From Vibrio maritimus (GTDB taxonomy: Bacteria; Pseudomonadota; Gammaproteobacteria; Enterobacterales; Vibrionaceae): 64,000 nucleotides of DNA. Below the pieces are notes generated by a model. That model was not told where the DNA came from, did no database searches, and saw nothing but the letters and a program-made list of their open reading frames with translations. The position numbers and the translations under genes were made by a program. The stretch is from the NCBI GenBank assembly GCA_000755425.1, contig BBMT01000001.1, positions 186,001-250,000 of the forward strand, given 5' to 3'. Positions 47,406-56,783 of the stretch are shown piece by piece (within the stretch, counting starts at the first letter, position 1; each line of letters starts with the position of its first letter).

Positions 47406-48349
47406 TATAGTGACCATTTGATAGCGGTTTTTTCTAGCGACAAGTCCCACAGCTTCGTTGCCATTTCTTTGTCTAAGGCAATCGCATCAAGCTCGTTTTC
47501 TCCCACTGCGCCTACAGTATTAGCGCGTTTGGTTGGGCCATAAAGTTTGCCTGTTTGAAGGTCTTGCTCTGTTGCACACATAACTTCCGGCCACGCGCCA
47601 CGCTCCGCAGATTGGGCAATCACTCGAGACATCACTGCCCACAGCAACTTATTGAATGTACTTGCCGTATCTTTTAGCAGGTTGGTGCGTGATGCGCCTG
47701 GATGACAAATATGAACTTGTACATTTTTTCCCGCAGCTTCAATACGGCGCTGTAACTCCAAGCCAAACATGATCTGCGCGAGCTTGCTTTGAGCATAAGA
47801 ATCCCAAGCTGTGTATTTGTCATCAAAATTAAGATCTTCAAACTTAATACGTTTTAGCCCCATCTTGTAGGCGTTGCTGCCAACCATCACAATGCGACCT
47901 TGAGAAGCTTCAATTCGGTCAAACAACAGTCCACAAAGTAAAAAGTGTCCATAGTGGTTCACGCCCAATTGACTCTCAAAACCATCAACGGTGAACTGCT
48001 GTGTTGCAACTTGAGCGATTGCGCCGTTGCAGATCAATGCATCAATAGAAGTAACAGTTTCTAAGAGTTTTGCGGCTGCCTGACGCACCGAATCGAGACT
48101 TCCAAGATCGATTTGTACAAAGCTGACATCAATATCATTGCCCAAAGTTTGCTTCAGTTCATTGATGGCGGTTTCCGATTTCGCTGGGTTGCGGTTCAAC
48201 ATAACAACTCGAGCACCTTTGGAAAGCAGAGTTCGAGAGGCTTCAAAACCAGCGCCACTGTTCGCACCAGTGATGACATAAGTTTTACCTACAAGGGAGC
48301 GAATACGTTCTGGAGTCCAACCGTTTTTACCGAAAAGTTGAGCAGTCAT
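47405..48349 (-). CDS. Short-chain dehydrogenase/reductase (retinol-dehydrogenase-like)
   Basis: 314 residues, classical SDR. Cofactor site TGANSGAGFEASRTLL, with RNPAKS after the second strand suggesting NADP preference; the NAG-like motif reads ICNGA. The catalytic Ser is in RIVMVGSNAYKMG and Tyr-Lys in YAQSKLAQIMF. The C-terminal part is longer than average, as in the retinol-dehydrogenase/WWOX-like group. It is divergent from an AraC regulator and translationally coupled to the patatin gene. Substrate unknown, perhaps a lipid-derived alcohol given the partner lipase (inference). Confidence 0.82.
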   Translation of the reverse strand: MTAQLFGKNGWTPERIRSLVGKTYVITGANSGAGFEASRTLLSKGARVVMLNRNPAKSETAINELKQTLGNDIDVSFVQIDLGSLDSVRQAAAKLLETVTSIDALICNGAIAQVATQQFTVDGFESQLGVNHYGHFLLCGLLFDRIEASQGRIVMVGSNAYKMGLKRIKFEDLNFDDKYTAWDSYAQSKLAQIMFGLELQRRIEAAGKNVQVHICHPGASRTNLLKDTASTFNKLLWAVMSRVIAQSAERGAWPEVMCATEQDLQTGKLYGPTKRANTVGAVGENELDAIALDKEMATKLWDLSLEKTAIKWSL

Positions 48350-48380
48350 AGTGTTTACCTTTGTTTAATTGCTGAGCTTT

Positions 48381-48396
48381 TTTGTCACGCGACAAA
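48381..48396. promoter_or_regulatory. Palindrome near the SDR promoter
   Basis: TTTGTC-ACGC-GACAAA, perfect 6-bp arms, with another GACAA/TTGTC pair (48391-48395, 48406-48410) close by. A likely operator in the AraC/SDR divergent region. Confidence 0.45.
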
Positions 48397-48467
48397 TCAA
48401 GTTGCTTGTCGTTTTCAACAGTAGTATCGTTGTCTGAAATCTACTATAACTCTCGCAATGGTTGATA

Positions 48468-48500
48468 AATAGGCGAATTAATCTCTATTAATTGCCTATT
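48468..48500. promoter_or_regulatory. Long inverted repeat before the AraC gene
   Basis: AATAGGC-G-AATTAAT is mirrored by ATTAATT-GCCTATT around CTCT: 14 paired bases with one bulge, 28 bp before the AraC start. It may be an operator or a leader hairpin. Confidence 0.5.
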
Positions 48501-48528
48501 AGTATCATTTTTGGTTTAAGGTGTTGAA

Positions 48529-49422
48529 ATGATAAAGCAACAGATAAAACAGCTTGTAGAAGATCGAATCACTGAAGACGGTATGCTTGATACTGGTATA
48601 AAAGGCGTTCGCCTGTTTAAGGTCACGACAGCAGTACCTTGTGTTCCTGCCGTCTATGAGCCAACGGTTATCGTTATTTTGAGTGGTAAGAAAGAAGCGA
48701 TACTCGAAGGTGCTCGCTATGTTTACGATAATAGTCAGTACATGTGCTGCACAGTATCGATCCCCGTCGAGGCAGGCACACCAGAAGCATCACCTGAAGA
48801 GCCATTGATCGGAGTTTATATTTCACTCGACACCAAGTTGATGACTGAGTTGGCAATTGAGATGGAAAGCACAGCGGGTGCGGTTAAGCTTCCAAAGAGC
48901 AGCAATCAGCCTCCGGGCATGTCTCTCGCCGACTGGGATGATGCATTTGGTGATGCTTTGTTAAGGCTGCTTCAGCTTGGTGATGATAAAGCGGATGTGT
49001 CTATACTTGGTGAAAGTCGATTGCGTGAGCTCTACTATGCTGTGCTGAAAGGAGAAGCAGGGGTTTCTGCTCGAAGAGCGTTTGGTGTCGGAAATGAAAT
49101 CGCGCGCTCGATAGAACACTTATCTCTTAACCTCAGTAAGAATGTCACCATTGATGAACTGGCGTCATTAGTTGGAATGAGTAGGGCTGTGTTCCACCGA
49201 AAATTCAAACAAGCGACTCGAATGTCACCGATTCAATTCATGAAGTCGATGCGCCTCAACAACGCAGCAATGAAGATCGCAGCAGGTATGAATGTCAGTG
49301 AGGCTGCAATGGCTGTGGGCTATGTGAGTTCTTCTCAGTTTAGCCGAGAGTTTAAACGTCTTTATGGTGTATCGGCAAAGCAGTGGAGCCAATCGCAAGA
49401 CCTACCTAAGAACATCGCCTAG
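48529..49422 (+). CDS. AraC-family transcriptional regulator (YqhC-like)
   Basis: 297 residues: an N-terminal cupin-like effector domain of the AraC_N type (VPAVYEPTVIVILSGKKEAI) and a C-terminal double helix-turn-helix (IDELASLVGMSRAVFHRKFK; VSEAAMAVGYVSSSQFSREF). In E. coli YqhC of this family activates the aldehyde reductase gene yqhD next to it; here the divergent neighbour is an SDR oxidoreductase, so a similar aldehyde or electrophile response is plausible but inferred. AAGGTG precedes the ATG. Confidence 0.85.
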   Translation: MIKQQIKQLVEDRITEDGMLDTGIKGVRLFKVTTAVPCVPAVYEPTVIVILSGKKEAILEGARYVYDNSQYMCCTVSIPVEAGTPEASPEEPLIGVYISLDTKLMTELAIEMESTAGAVKLPKSSNQPPGMSLADWDDAFGDALLRLLQLGDDKADVSILGESRLRELYYAVLKGEAGVSARRAFGVGNEIARSIEHLSLNLSKNVTIDELASLVGMSRAVFHRKFKQATRMSPIQFMKSMRLNNAAMKIAAGMNVSEAAMAVGYVSSSQFSREFKRLYGVSAKQWSQSQDLPKNIA

Positions 49423-49539
49423 AGTTGCCTTGAAACTCTTATTTGATACAAATAGGCAAGAAATAGCGATTATATCACCTAGTTTATATTCGGGTTGAGA
49501 GATAGAGTGTATATAGATCAACAACGAAGGTAACTCGTC

Positions 49540-50238
49540 GTGAAGAAGCTATTTTTATCTATAGGAGTCACTATGGTTCTTGCTGCAACATCATCCGCGA
49601 ATGACATTAACTCTGCGTTAAACACGTTAGAAGGTACTGTTCAAGACAATGAAGGTAATGTCTATCGAACAGTTCAAATTGGCGAACAAGTATGGATGGC
49701 TGAAAACTTGAGAAGCACTAAGTATCAAGACGGCTCAAAGATAAAGACCGCAGCAATCCCTAAAGATGATGAATCAAACCTGCTCAAATATGGGCGCCTT
49801 TACGATTGGCACGATGTTGCAGATGAACGCAATCTTTGTCCAGAAGGTTGGCGTGTCGCAACCGATGAAGATTGGAAAGAACTTGAACGAACCATAGGTA
49901 TGTCAGAAGAGGACATCGATAAAGATGGATGGCGTGGCGACAATGACATCGCGATTCAGCTTAAAGAGAGTCAACCAGACAGCTTGTTTAAATCGTTCGA
50001 TCAGTCTCAGGTAAATAAACACAACTTTTTCGCCCGCCCTGCTGGGGTGAAATGGAAAGGCTTTTATATTACTCAAGGTGTTTATACTGAATTTTGGACA
50101 GGTACTAAAGCGAAGGGTGACAAGGCGTTCATCCGCACACTCGCTTACTCTTGGTGGAATCCTCATAAAGGTGAAATCAGACGCACTACGAGCTCGAAAG
50201 ACTATATGTTTTCGGTGAGATGTATAAAAGTAGAGTGA
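49540..50238 (+). CDS. Secreted FISUMP-domain protein
   Basis: 232 residues. The GTG start (49540) gives a signal peptide LFLSIGVTMVLAATSSA. The rest is a single FISUMP (Fibrobacter major paralogous) domain: DNEGNVYRTVQIGEQVWMAE, NLRSTKYQDG, YGRLYDWHD, CPEGWRVATDEDWKELE and the terminal FSVRCIKVE. These domains are common in Fibrobacteres and Bacteroidetes surface proteins and scattered in marine gammaproteobacteria. Probably periplasmic or surface; function unknown. Possibly acquired horizontally. Confidence 0.78.
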   Translation: MKKLFLSIGVTMVLAATSSANDINSALNTLEGTVQDNEGNVYRTVQIGEQVWMAENLRSTKYQDGSKIKTAAIPKDDESNLLKYGRLYDWHDVADERNLCPEGWRVATDEDWKELERTIGMSEEDIDKDGWRGDNDIAIQLKESQPDSLFKSFDQSQVNKHNFFARPAGVKWKGFYITQGVYTEFWTGTKAKGDKAFIRTLAYSWWNPHKGEIRRTTSSKDYMFSVRCIKVE

Positions 50239-50306
50239 TTTGGACTCTGGGCATTGTTTAGACGGTCAGTGATCTTAGAAATGTTTGTAAACAATAGGGA
50301 ATAAAT

Positions 50307-50740
50307 ATGACCAAAGAGCAGCTCCTCACCCAGCTTTTCTTTAGAGAATCGCACACAAACAAACTCGTGTCGCCAACCTCTGATGCCTTGGGCTCGATCG
50401 ACCAATAGTGTTTCAGGAATGGCAAAACAGCAAGCGAGAGCTTGTTCTTATGGATGTAGCAGACACCCATTGGATCAAAACATGCACGGAAGGCTATGTC
50501 ACCGAAGTGGTGTTTCATGCAGATGGTGCGCTAAATGAGTATCGGTTGTTCGATCGTTTTGAAACGCAGGGGACGTGGTTCTTAGCTGACGGAATCCTAC
50601 ATGTGGAAATCATCAAAGGGGAAAATCGCTATTCCTTTGGTGTAGTAGGCAGTGTAGATGTCAATATTCACTCTGCGGTTGAGCACAAGAACGATGAGCT
50701 GCACTCTTACCTGAAACTGGCGCAGATTAAGCCAAATTGA
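50307..50740 (+). CDS. Hypothetical protein, lipocalin-like length (frame break)
   Basis: About 144 residues after restoring one base near 50401-50403. ATG 50307 follows AGGGA. No signal peptide. The C-terminal two thirds read as beta strands (EGYVTEVVFHADGALNEYRL; TQGTWFLADGILHVEIIKGE; YSFGVVGSVDVNIHSAVEH), reminiscent of small beta-sheet domains of unknown function. It ends at a hairpin shared with the convergent adenosine deaminase gene. Family not recognised. Confidence 0.55.
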
Positions 50741-50768
50741 TGAAAAGTGATTGGTTGGAGCTGGAAGT

Positions 50769-50794
50769 GCGATAGCCTAAAGAACGGCTATCGC
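50769..50794. terminator. Hairpin between convergent genes
   Basis: GCGATAGCC (50769-50777) pairs with GGCTATCGC (50786-50794). No clear U tract, so a weak terminator. Confidence 0.55.
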
Positions 50795-50812
50795 AACTCA
50801 TACCGACGCTAG

Positions 50813-51817
50813 TTACACTATGATCTGGCCTTCAAAACCAAGTAGGTGCTGCTTGACTTCTTTGGATGCAAAAGACTTAGAAACACTACTCAAATAGATG
50901 CTTCTATAGTCCTCTTGGGTGAGTTTAAACGTCTCACACACCTTCTCCACTTCTTTAGTCATCGTGGTGTTAGACACCGTGCGGTTGTCAGTGTTAATGG
51001 TGACGACCACATCGTCTTTATGGAAATCTCTGACAGGGTGATCAGCAAATTTCTCAACGCATTTGGTTTGCACATTGCTTGTCGGACATAGCTCTAGCGC
51101 AATTGCATTATCTTTCACTACAGAGTAAGCCTGCTGGTGATCTTTCATATGAACGCCGTGACCAATGCGCTCGGCATCGAGCATAGTCACTGCGTCATAC
51201 ACATTTTGGCCACACCATTGCTCCCCTGCATGAATGGTGAGTCGATACCCTTTATCGGCGGCGTACTGAGTAAATTCAGGAAACTCGCTGCAAAATCCTG
51301 GTTTCTCTCCTCCTGCGATATCAAAAGCAACCACTCCTTTATTCAGCCAAGGAGCACCAGCATCAATGACAGATTTGATGTCATCAGTTGGCATGCCACG
51401 AAGCACAGACAAGATGTAGTTGCCGTGGATATCGTAAAGTGCTTCCGCTCGCTTCATTCCTTTAACAACACTGTCAATGATCTCAGAAAGCGCTAAGCCT
51501 TTCTGTTGATGAAGCAATGGCCCAAACCTTACTTCTAAGTACTTAACGTTTTCTTTTGCGGCGTCTTCAAATAGCTCAAATGAAATACGCTCTAGCGCTT
51601 CTGTAGTTTGCATTACCTGCAAGGGTAGAGCGAAACAATCTAAGTACTCGTCGAGATTCTTACATTCTTCTGGAACGGACAGGGAGTTAATTAGTACCTC
51701 TTTGCTACGGCCTTCGGTTACTCCGTCTTTTAGCGCCAGCTCATAGATGGTTTCTGGTCTTGCACTGCCGTCAAGGTGGCAGTGTAAATCGATTTTTGGA
51801 AGTCCCGCATAGTTCAT
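50813..51817 (-). CDS. add: Adenosine deaminase
   Basis: 334 residues, the normal length. Converts adenosine to inosine in the cytoplasm. Zinc-binding and catalytic motifs: [47 protein letters not shown] and the second-shell [12 protein letters not shown], where the usual SDDP-type motif reads TDN. The upstream LysR gene is divergent (83-bp gap) and could regulate it. With deoD at 9 kb it completes purine-nucleoside salvage, although the two are not linked. Confidence 0.9.
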   Translation of the reverse strand: MNYAGLPKIDLHCHLDGSARPETIYELALKDGVTEGRSKEVLINSLSVPEECKNLDEYLDCFALPLQVMQTTEALERISFELFEDAAKENVKYLEVRFGPLLHQQKGLALSEIIDSVVKGMKRAEALYDIHGNYILSVLRGMPTDDIKSVIDAGAPWLNKGVVAFDIAGGEKPGFCSEFPEFTQYAADKGYRLTIHAGEQWCGQNVYDAVTMLDAERIGHGVHMKDHQQAYSVVKDNAIALELCPTSNVQTKCVEKFADHPVRDFHKDDVVVTINTDNRTVSNTTMTKEVEKVCETFKLTQEDYRSIYLSSVSKSFASKEVKQHLLGFEGQIIV

Positions 51818-51900
51818 AAGATTAACTCCAAGCTGGTTGTTTAAGAGGTAATTTAGCTGAGATGGTATATGATTGGAATTGACGATATTTCCAGAATGGT

Positions 51901-52879
51901 ATGAATGAAAGGAATACTATAGTGAAGTTTAACGCGCCTATAAAATCTGACATGAATTTACTCTCATGTTTTCAGGTGCTTATGGAAGAGCGCAATGTAA
52001 GCCGCGCCGCAGACAGGCTATTCTTGACTCAGTCGGCGGTGAGTAAGCAGCTTACTAGGCTTAGAGGCTGGTTTGATGATCCTTTGTTCGAGCGTTCACC
52101 AAAAGGGCTGCTTCCGACACCGAAAGCGCTGCAAATCGCGCCACAGGTTGAGAGCATCTTATTGCAAGTGGATATGCTGAGTTGGCAGGAAGACTTTGAT
52201 CCCGGTGAGAGCGAGCGTTTGTTTCAGTTTGAGCTGGTGGAAACTGCGTACAGCTCAATCTACTCAAATGTTGTAATAGAGGCGCTGGAACAGGCGCCAA
52301 GTATTCAATTGAAGACCAAAACTTGGGATCAACAAACGTTCGAGCGTTTACTTAAAAGGGATGCGGACTTTGGTATTGGAATGGTTGAGTACGACGAGCG
52401 AGCGAGTAACCAAGTTCATCAACTGCCAAAAGATCTCGAGTGTGTGGAGCTCGTTCGTGATTACTCAGTGTGTCTGATGCGCCAGATCATCCAGCACTAA
52501 TGATAGATTGGGACGTAACGGCATTTACTCAATATCGGCATATACACGTAGTGACTGGCGGTGTGGGGAGTTGGTTGCTGATGGACATACTCAATAAGCG
52601 GGATATCCCTCTTGATATCGCTCTCAATGTCCCGGATGTTGAGAGCGCAATTTCGGTCTGCAGACACAGCGATTTGCTGATGTGCTATCCCTACAGCGCG
52701 GTTAAACATATTGTCGCCGAGGCACTCTCGTTGCTAAACCCATACCGATAGAGCTTGAACCTGGGGCGCTATTTCTATTCTGGCATAAGTTTTTCAATAC
52801 CGATCCGAGCCACGTTTGGATGCGCAAACTGATTGTAAATTGGTGTAGCCATCAATCAAGTGAAGTAGAAAGTGGCTAA
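51901..52879 (+). CDS. LysR-family transcriptional regulator (two frame breaks)
   Basis: About 326 residues if joined. DNA-binding domain: [57 protein letters not shown]. One base is lost near 52481-52484 and another near 52731-52733; restored text continues [20 protein letters not shown] and [20 protein letters not shown], a C-terminus typical of the NodD-like LysR group. Start ATG 51901; GTG 51922 has a better Shine-Dalgarno (AAAGGA). Divergent from add, so a candidate regulator of it. Confidence 0.75.
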
Positions 52880-52923
52880 AACCTAGACAGGTTTAGAGCA
52901 GTTGAATGATTATAGGGATAAGT

Positions 52924-52955
52924 CCTAGGTAGACACTAGCGTGTGTCCACCTAGG
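52924..52955. terminator. Hairpin between convergent LysR and phnE
   Basis: CCTAGGT-A-GACAC pairs with GTGTC-C-ACCTAGG, twelve pairs and one mismatch, loop TAGCGT. Lacks a U tract. Confidence 0.5.
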
Positions 52956-52978
52956 TGACTCCCGAAATTGATGAAGGT

Positions 52979-53778
52979 TTAACGAATCATTTGACGAAGT
53001 TTTGCTGACAGGATGTCTGTGGCAAATACCAATCCAAGTATCACGAGTACACAGGCCGCTGTGTCGCCGTACTCAAACATCTTCATCGATGTCATTAGTT
53101 CAAAGCCGATCCCGCCTGCGCCAATCATCCCCAATACCGCGGAGATGCGAATATTGGCTTCTAAACGATAGAGCATCACGCTGATCCAGTTAGGGAAGAC
53201 TTGTGGCAGCACGGCAAATAGGATGATTTGCGCTTGCGAGCAACCTGACGCTTTCATTGCTTCAACAGGACCTTGATCCATTTCTTCAATTGCTTCTGCA
53301 AAGAATTTGCCCACCATACCTGCACCATGTAGAGACAATGCCAACACACCAGCAAAGGGGCCAAGGCCGACGGCGGCCACAAAGATAAGTGCCAAGATAA
53401 GCTCATTAATGCCTCGAAGCACGTTGAGTACTTGACGAGACAGATGATATAGCGGCTTGCTTGGGGTAATGTTTTTTGCTGCTAGCAGCTCATTGGTAGC
53501 GCTAATACTACTGCAAGCACGGTGCCCCACAGTGCAATTTGCAAGGTTTGAATCGCTGGACCGATTAGACTATCAGAGATATAGCTAAGGTTTGGCGGCA
53601 ACATGCGCGATAGAAAATCCCAAATCCAAGGCAGTCCTTTGGTAAGCGCAGAAATGTCCATTCGCGCACCAATTGCCGACCAGTGCAATACTGCGTAAAT
53701 CACCGCAAGGATCGGTAGTACTATCCACCAACCATGCTTAGGTGGGTTGGCAATAAACTGTAAATGACGAGTTTTCAT
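52979..53778 (-). CDS. phnE: Phosphonate-type ABC transporter permease PhnE (frame break)
   Basis: About 266 residues with six hydrophobic segments. The N-terminal helix is WWIVLPILAVIYAVLHW; the conserved transport motif is EEMDQGPVEAMKASGCSQAQ, and the C-terminus has MIGAGGIGFELMTSMKMFEY, both typical of PhnE. One base is lost near 53493-53497. Last gene of the unit ADH-phnD-phnC-phnE, with one base between phnC stop and its start. Imports a phosphonate, phosphite or related oxyanion with PhnC and PhnD. Confidence 0.83.
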
Positions 53779-53779
53779 T

Positions 53780-54595
53780 TTACGCTACCTTCTCTTGTTG
53801 AATGCGTTGTTGACGGCGCTGCTCTGCCATACGCAGAACTAATTGACTGATACTGTCATCCTCAAGGCCTGAATAAATTTGGTTAACCACATCCGGTGTT
53901 AGCTCTTCTGGTAGACCGTCAAAGATGACTTTGCCATTGGAAAGTCCAACAATGCGCTCACCAAACTCCATTGCATAGTCGATTTGGTGCAAATTACAAA
54001 GCACAGCGATATTTCGTTGTTTGCAGCTGTTTTGAATGTAGGTCAGTACCTTACGAGACGATTTTGGGTCTAGGCTAGCTACGGGTTCATCGGCGAGCAT
54101 AAGTTGAGGGTTTTGCGCAAGTGCGCGTGCAATACCAACACGTTGCTGCTGTCCGCCACTGAGGCTATCTGCTCTTGCGTCAATTTTGTCAGCTAAGCCG
54201 ACTTGCTCTAAGCACATCTTTGCAATCTCAACGTCTTGTTTGGGAAACAGTTGCAATACGCAGCTCCAAAGTGGCAGCGACGCCATGCGGCCTACTAACA
54301 CGTTCTTGATGACAGAAAGACGCTTAGTCAGATTGTGATGCTGAAAGATCATTCCCACAGCTTGGCGAATTTGAGTGAGCGCTTTACCTTGGACATGAGC
54401 GATGTTGTGTCCATTAAGTTCGATATCGCCGCTGGTGGCTTCGGTTAGGCGATTGATACAGCGCAGTAGGGTTGATTTACCTGCCCCAGATGGACCAAGG
54501 ATTACCACGAACTCGCCCTCGTTTACAGTGAGATCGATACCGCGCAATACGTGATTATCGCCATAAGATTTGTGGAGATTGTTTACTTTAAGCAT
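53780..54595 (-). CDS. phnC: Phosphonate-type ABC transporter ATP-binding protein PhnC
   Basis: 271 residues. Walker A GPSGAGKST, Q-loop MIFQHHNLTKRLSVIKNVLV, signature [15 protein letters not shown], Walker B LMLADEPVASLDP, and switch His in LCNLHQIDYAMEF, which is the PhnC variant of the H-loop. The C-terminal extension is Gln/Arg-rich. AGAGGT precedes the ATG. A strong stem-loop separates it from phnD. Confidence 0.88.
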   Translation of the reverse strand: MLKVNNLHKSYGDNHVLRGIDLTVNEGEFVVILGPSGAGKSTLLRCINRLTEATSGDIELNGHNIAHVQGKALTQIRQAVGMIFQHHNLTKRLSVIKNVLVGRMASLPLWSCVLQLFPKQDVEIAKMCLEQVGLADKIDARADSLSGGQQQRVGIARALAQNPQLMLADEPVASLDPKSSRKVLTYIQNSCKQRNIAVLCNLHQIDYAMEFGERIVGLSNGKVIFDGLPEELTPDVVNQIYSGLEDDSISQLVLRMAEQRRQQRIQQEKVA

Positions 54596-54610
54596 GAGTT
54601 ACCTCTTTGC

Positions 54611-54639
54611 GGTTTGGCGCTCACAGGCAGCGCCAAACC
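54611..54639 (-). other. Stem-loop between phnD and phnC
   Basis: GGTTTGGCGCT and AGCGCCAAACC form a perfect 11-bp stem, loop of seven. With no U tract, it more likely stabilises the upstream phnD message than terminates it. Confidence 0.6.
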
Positions 54640-54650
54640 TTGAACTGGGG

Positions 54651-55496
54651 TTATTTGAATTTTGCTGCTTCACGAACAGGGTTATAGGCAGCATCATTGG
54701 TTTCGATATATCGGTTCACCACACCTTGGTCACCAAACTGGACTGACTCCATTGATAGGAAAGCTTGCTTGATCTTTGCTTTGTCCTGTTCAGGAATGTC
54801 GTTGCGCCAAACCATTGGTGACTCAGGGATCGACTCTGATCTCCAAATGACTTTGTATTCATCTTTACCGATGATGCCTTTTTCGACCGCAGAGGTGAGA
54901 ATGCGATCGGCAACGGTCGCAGCGTCGACACGACCATGTTTGACTGCGAGGATGTTGGCATCGTGTGCACCGGTATAAACGACGTTCTTAAAGTACTCAC
55001 GTGGCTCAATGCCTTCATTTTTGAGTCCGACGTAAGGGAAAACATAGCCAGATGTAGACGTTGGAGAGACGAAGGCGAAATTCTTACCTTTAAGATCTTT
55101 GAGACTATTGATGTCGGCTGCACTTGCAGGCGCAATGATTTGACTGTGGTACGCCACATCACCCGCTTCTGCTGTTTCGGCAACTACGAAGGCCTCAACA
55201 TCGGCAATTTCGGCGGCCTTAACATAGGAGAATGGACCAAGGTAAGCGATGTCGACATGCCCCGCGCGCAGTGCTTCAATTACACCGTTGTAGTCTGTTG
55301 CAACAAACCCTTCGACCTTAACGCCTAATTGGTCACTGAGTCCTTTGATCAGCGCTTCACTTTGCTTGATCATGGCGCGTGAATCTTCTGATGGGATCAG
55401 AGCGATTTTTAAATCATCCAGTGCCGCTGCGCTAAATGAAGTCAGCGATGATGCTGCCGCTAGAGATAGAGTAAGCAGTGTCTGCTTCATGTTCAT
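54651..55496 (-). CDS. phnD: Phosphonate-type ABC transporter substrate-binding protein PhnD
   Basis: 281 residues with a signal peptide (TLLTLSLAAASSLTSFSAAA). Family blocks: KIALIPSEDSRAMIKQSEAL, FVATDYNGVIEALRAGHVDI, AYLGPFSYVKAAE, FVSPTSTSGYVFPYVGLK and GAHDANILAVKHGRVDAATV, as in PhnD/PtxB-type proteins that bind phosphonates or phosphite in the periplasm. The adjacent dehydrogenase points to a two-carbon phosphonate as ligand (inference); a selenate- or other oxyanion-type ligand is an alternative. Confidence 0.83.
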   Translation of the reverse strand: MNMKQTLLTLSLAAASSLTSFSAAALDDLKIALIPSEDSRAMIKQSEALIKGLSDQLGVKVEGFVATDYNGVIEALRAGHVDIAYLGPFSYVKAAEIADVEAFVVAETAEAGDVAYHSQIIAPASAADINSLKDLKGKNFAFVSPTSTSGYVFPYVGLKNEGIEPREYFKNVVYTGAHDANILAVKHGRVDAATVADRILTSAVEKGIIGKDEYKVIWRSESIPESPMVWRNDIPEQDKAKIKQAFLSMESVQFGDQGVVNRYIETNDAAYNPVREAAKFK

Positions 55497-55508
55497 GGGG
55501 GCGTTCCT

Positions 55509-56600
55509 TTAAATAAATTGATTCAGTAATTGTTGAGAGCAGCCTGGAAAGTTTTTGCCACGTTCTCCGTCCAGTGCGTCAGTGACAATTTGCTGCCATT
55601 TTTCTTTGTTGTAGCCGTAATGTTCTGGACTGGTATGTACATTTAACTTGTGTATCCAGCTCTCTAGCTCTTTTGCAGCCGCGTTGATATCGTCGCCAAA
55701 TAGCTGACGCAAGCTCTGCGCCGTTGGGCACTCACTAAACGCAAATGAGCAGAGCACTGCAGGCAGAGTAAAAGAGCAGGCGATGCCGTGTGGTAAGCCT
55801 GTTTCAAGTGTCACCGCGTAAGACATGTTGTGAGCGATGGATGTTTTGGTATTGGAAAATGCAAGCCCGGCGAGCAGAGAGCCTTTCATCATTTTCTCTC
55901 GAAGGTCGAGGTTGCTCGGCTCGTTGACCAGCTTTGGTAGTGTCTCGCGAATAAGCGCAATAGCTTCTGTCGCATACATCAAGGAAATTGGATTAGCATT
56001 GCGATTCCAAATGCTCTCCATCGCATGGGATAGCGCGTCCAATCCAGTTTGAATGGTCAGTGAGACCGGAAGCTCCAGCGTCAGAGTGGGATCGCAAATC
56101 GCTGCTTCTGGAAATAGCGCTGAGTCATTGAGTGAATACTTACAGCCACTGTCTTTATCCCAAATGGTTGCCCACGACGTGACTTCACTCCCTGTCCCAG
56201 TCGTCGTTGGAATGACAATCATCGGCAGTGGGTTCTCTACCGGTGCATGTTGCTTGAGGACGTTTGCGATGACGCGATGGTCATCTTTTGCAACCGCAAG
56301 CGCTTTCGTAGTATCGATGACAGAGCCGCCACCCAGTGCGACCAATACTTCAATCTCATTTTGATGAGGCTTAAAAGCTGCGCAGATAGCCTCAAGATCA
56401 GCGAGATCTGGGTTTTCGGCGACTTGATTGAATACTGTCACGCAGCCGGGACATTGTGCTTTAATCTCTGTTGCGATGGCAGCGAAGTGAGCGTTGTCGT
56501 AAGTCACTACTGCATAGCGTCGGTTGTTAAGCTGCTGCCCTAACGTCGACAGTGAACCTTCACCAAATAGAATGTTGACTGGGTTATTAAATTTCCACAT
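55509..56600 (-). CDS. Iron-containing alcohol dehydrogenase, phosphonoacetaldehyde-reductase-like
   Basis: 363 residues of the group III (Fe-ADH) family. NAD(P)-binding GGGSVIDTTKALAVA and TTTGTGSEVTSWATIWD; metal ligands fit DALSHAMESIW and ETGLPHGIACSFTLP. The N-terminus (WKFNNPVNILFGEGSLSTLG) and the link to a phosphonate importer suggest phosphonoacetaldehyde reductase or the reverse oxidation of 2-hydroxyethylphosphonate. It is first in the unit, divergent from a LysR gene with a palindrome between. No phnW, phnX or C-P lyase gene is in the window. Confidence 0.78.
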   Translation of the reverse strand: MWKFNNPVNILFGEGSLSTLGQQLNNRRYAVVTYDNAHFAAIATEIKAQCPGCVTVFNQVAENPDLADLEAICAAFKPHQNEIEVLVALGGGSVIDTTKALAVAKDDHRVIANVLKQHAPVENPLPMIVIPTTTGTGSEVTSWATIWDKDSGCKYSLNDSALFPEAAICDPTLTLELPVSLTIQTGLDALSHAMESIWNRNANPISLMYATEAIALIRETLPKLVNEPSNLDLREKMMKGSLLAGLAFSNTKTSIAHNMSYAVTLETGLPHGIACSFTLPAVLCSFAFSECPTAQSLRQLFGDDINAAAKELESWIHKLNVHTSPEHYGYNKEKWQQIVTDALDGERGKNFPGCSQQLLNQFI

Positions 56601-56641
56601 CGATTTATCTCGAACTTGTTTTGATGTGAAGAATTTAATTT

Positions 56642-56660
56642 ATAAAAGTGACACTTTTAT
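56642..56660. promoter_or_regulatory. Palindromic operator between the dehydrogenase and LysR genes
   Basis: ATAAAAGTGACACTTTTAT: perfect 9-bp arms around one base, 41 bp upstream of the dehydrogenase start. A likely site for the divergent LysR protein. Confidence 0.6.
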
Positions 56661-56783
56661 TTAATGAAAATACTATTTAATGGAGCGCAACATAGAAAAA
56701 AACGAATTAGAGAAACATCACTAACCCTCTGAGTTCAGGAGCAATCGGACAGATGTTGGGGGAAGAGTGGTGGGAACAGCATT

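Noticed and set aside
51137..51496. 119-codon open frame opposite add
   Set aside because: It overlaps the conserved adenosine deaminase gene entirely and has no domain; a shadow frame.
54716..55328. Open frames on both strands inside phnD
   Set aside because: They overlap the well-supported binding-protein gene and carry no known domain.
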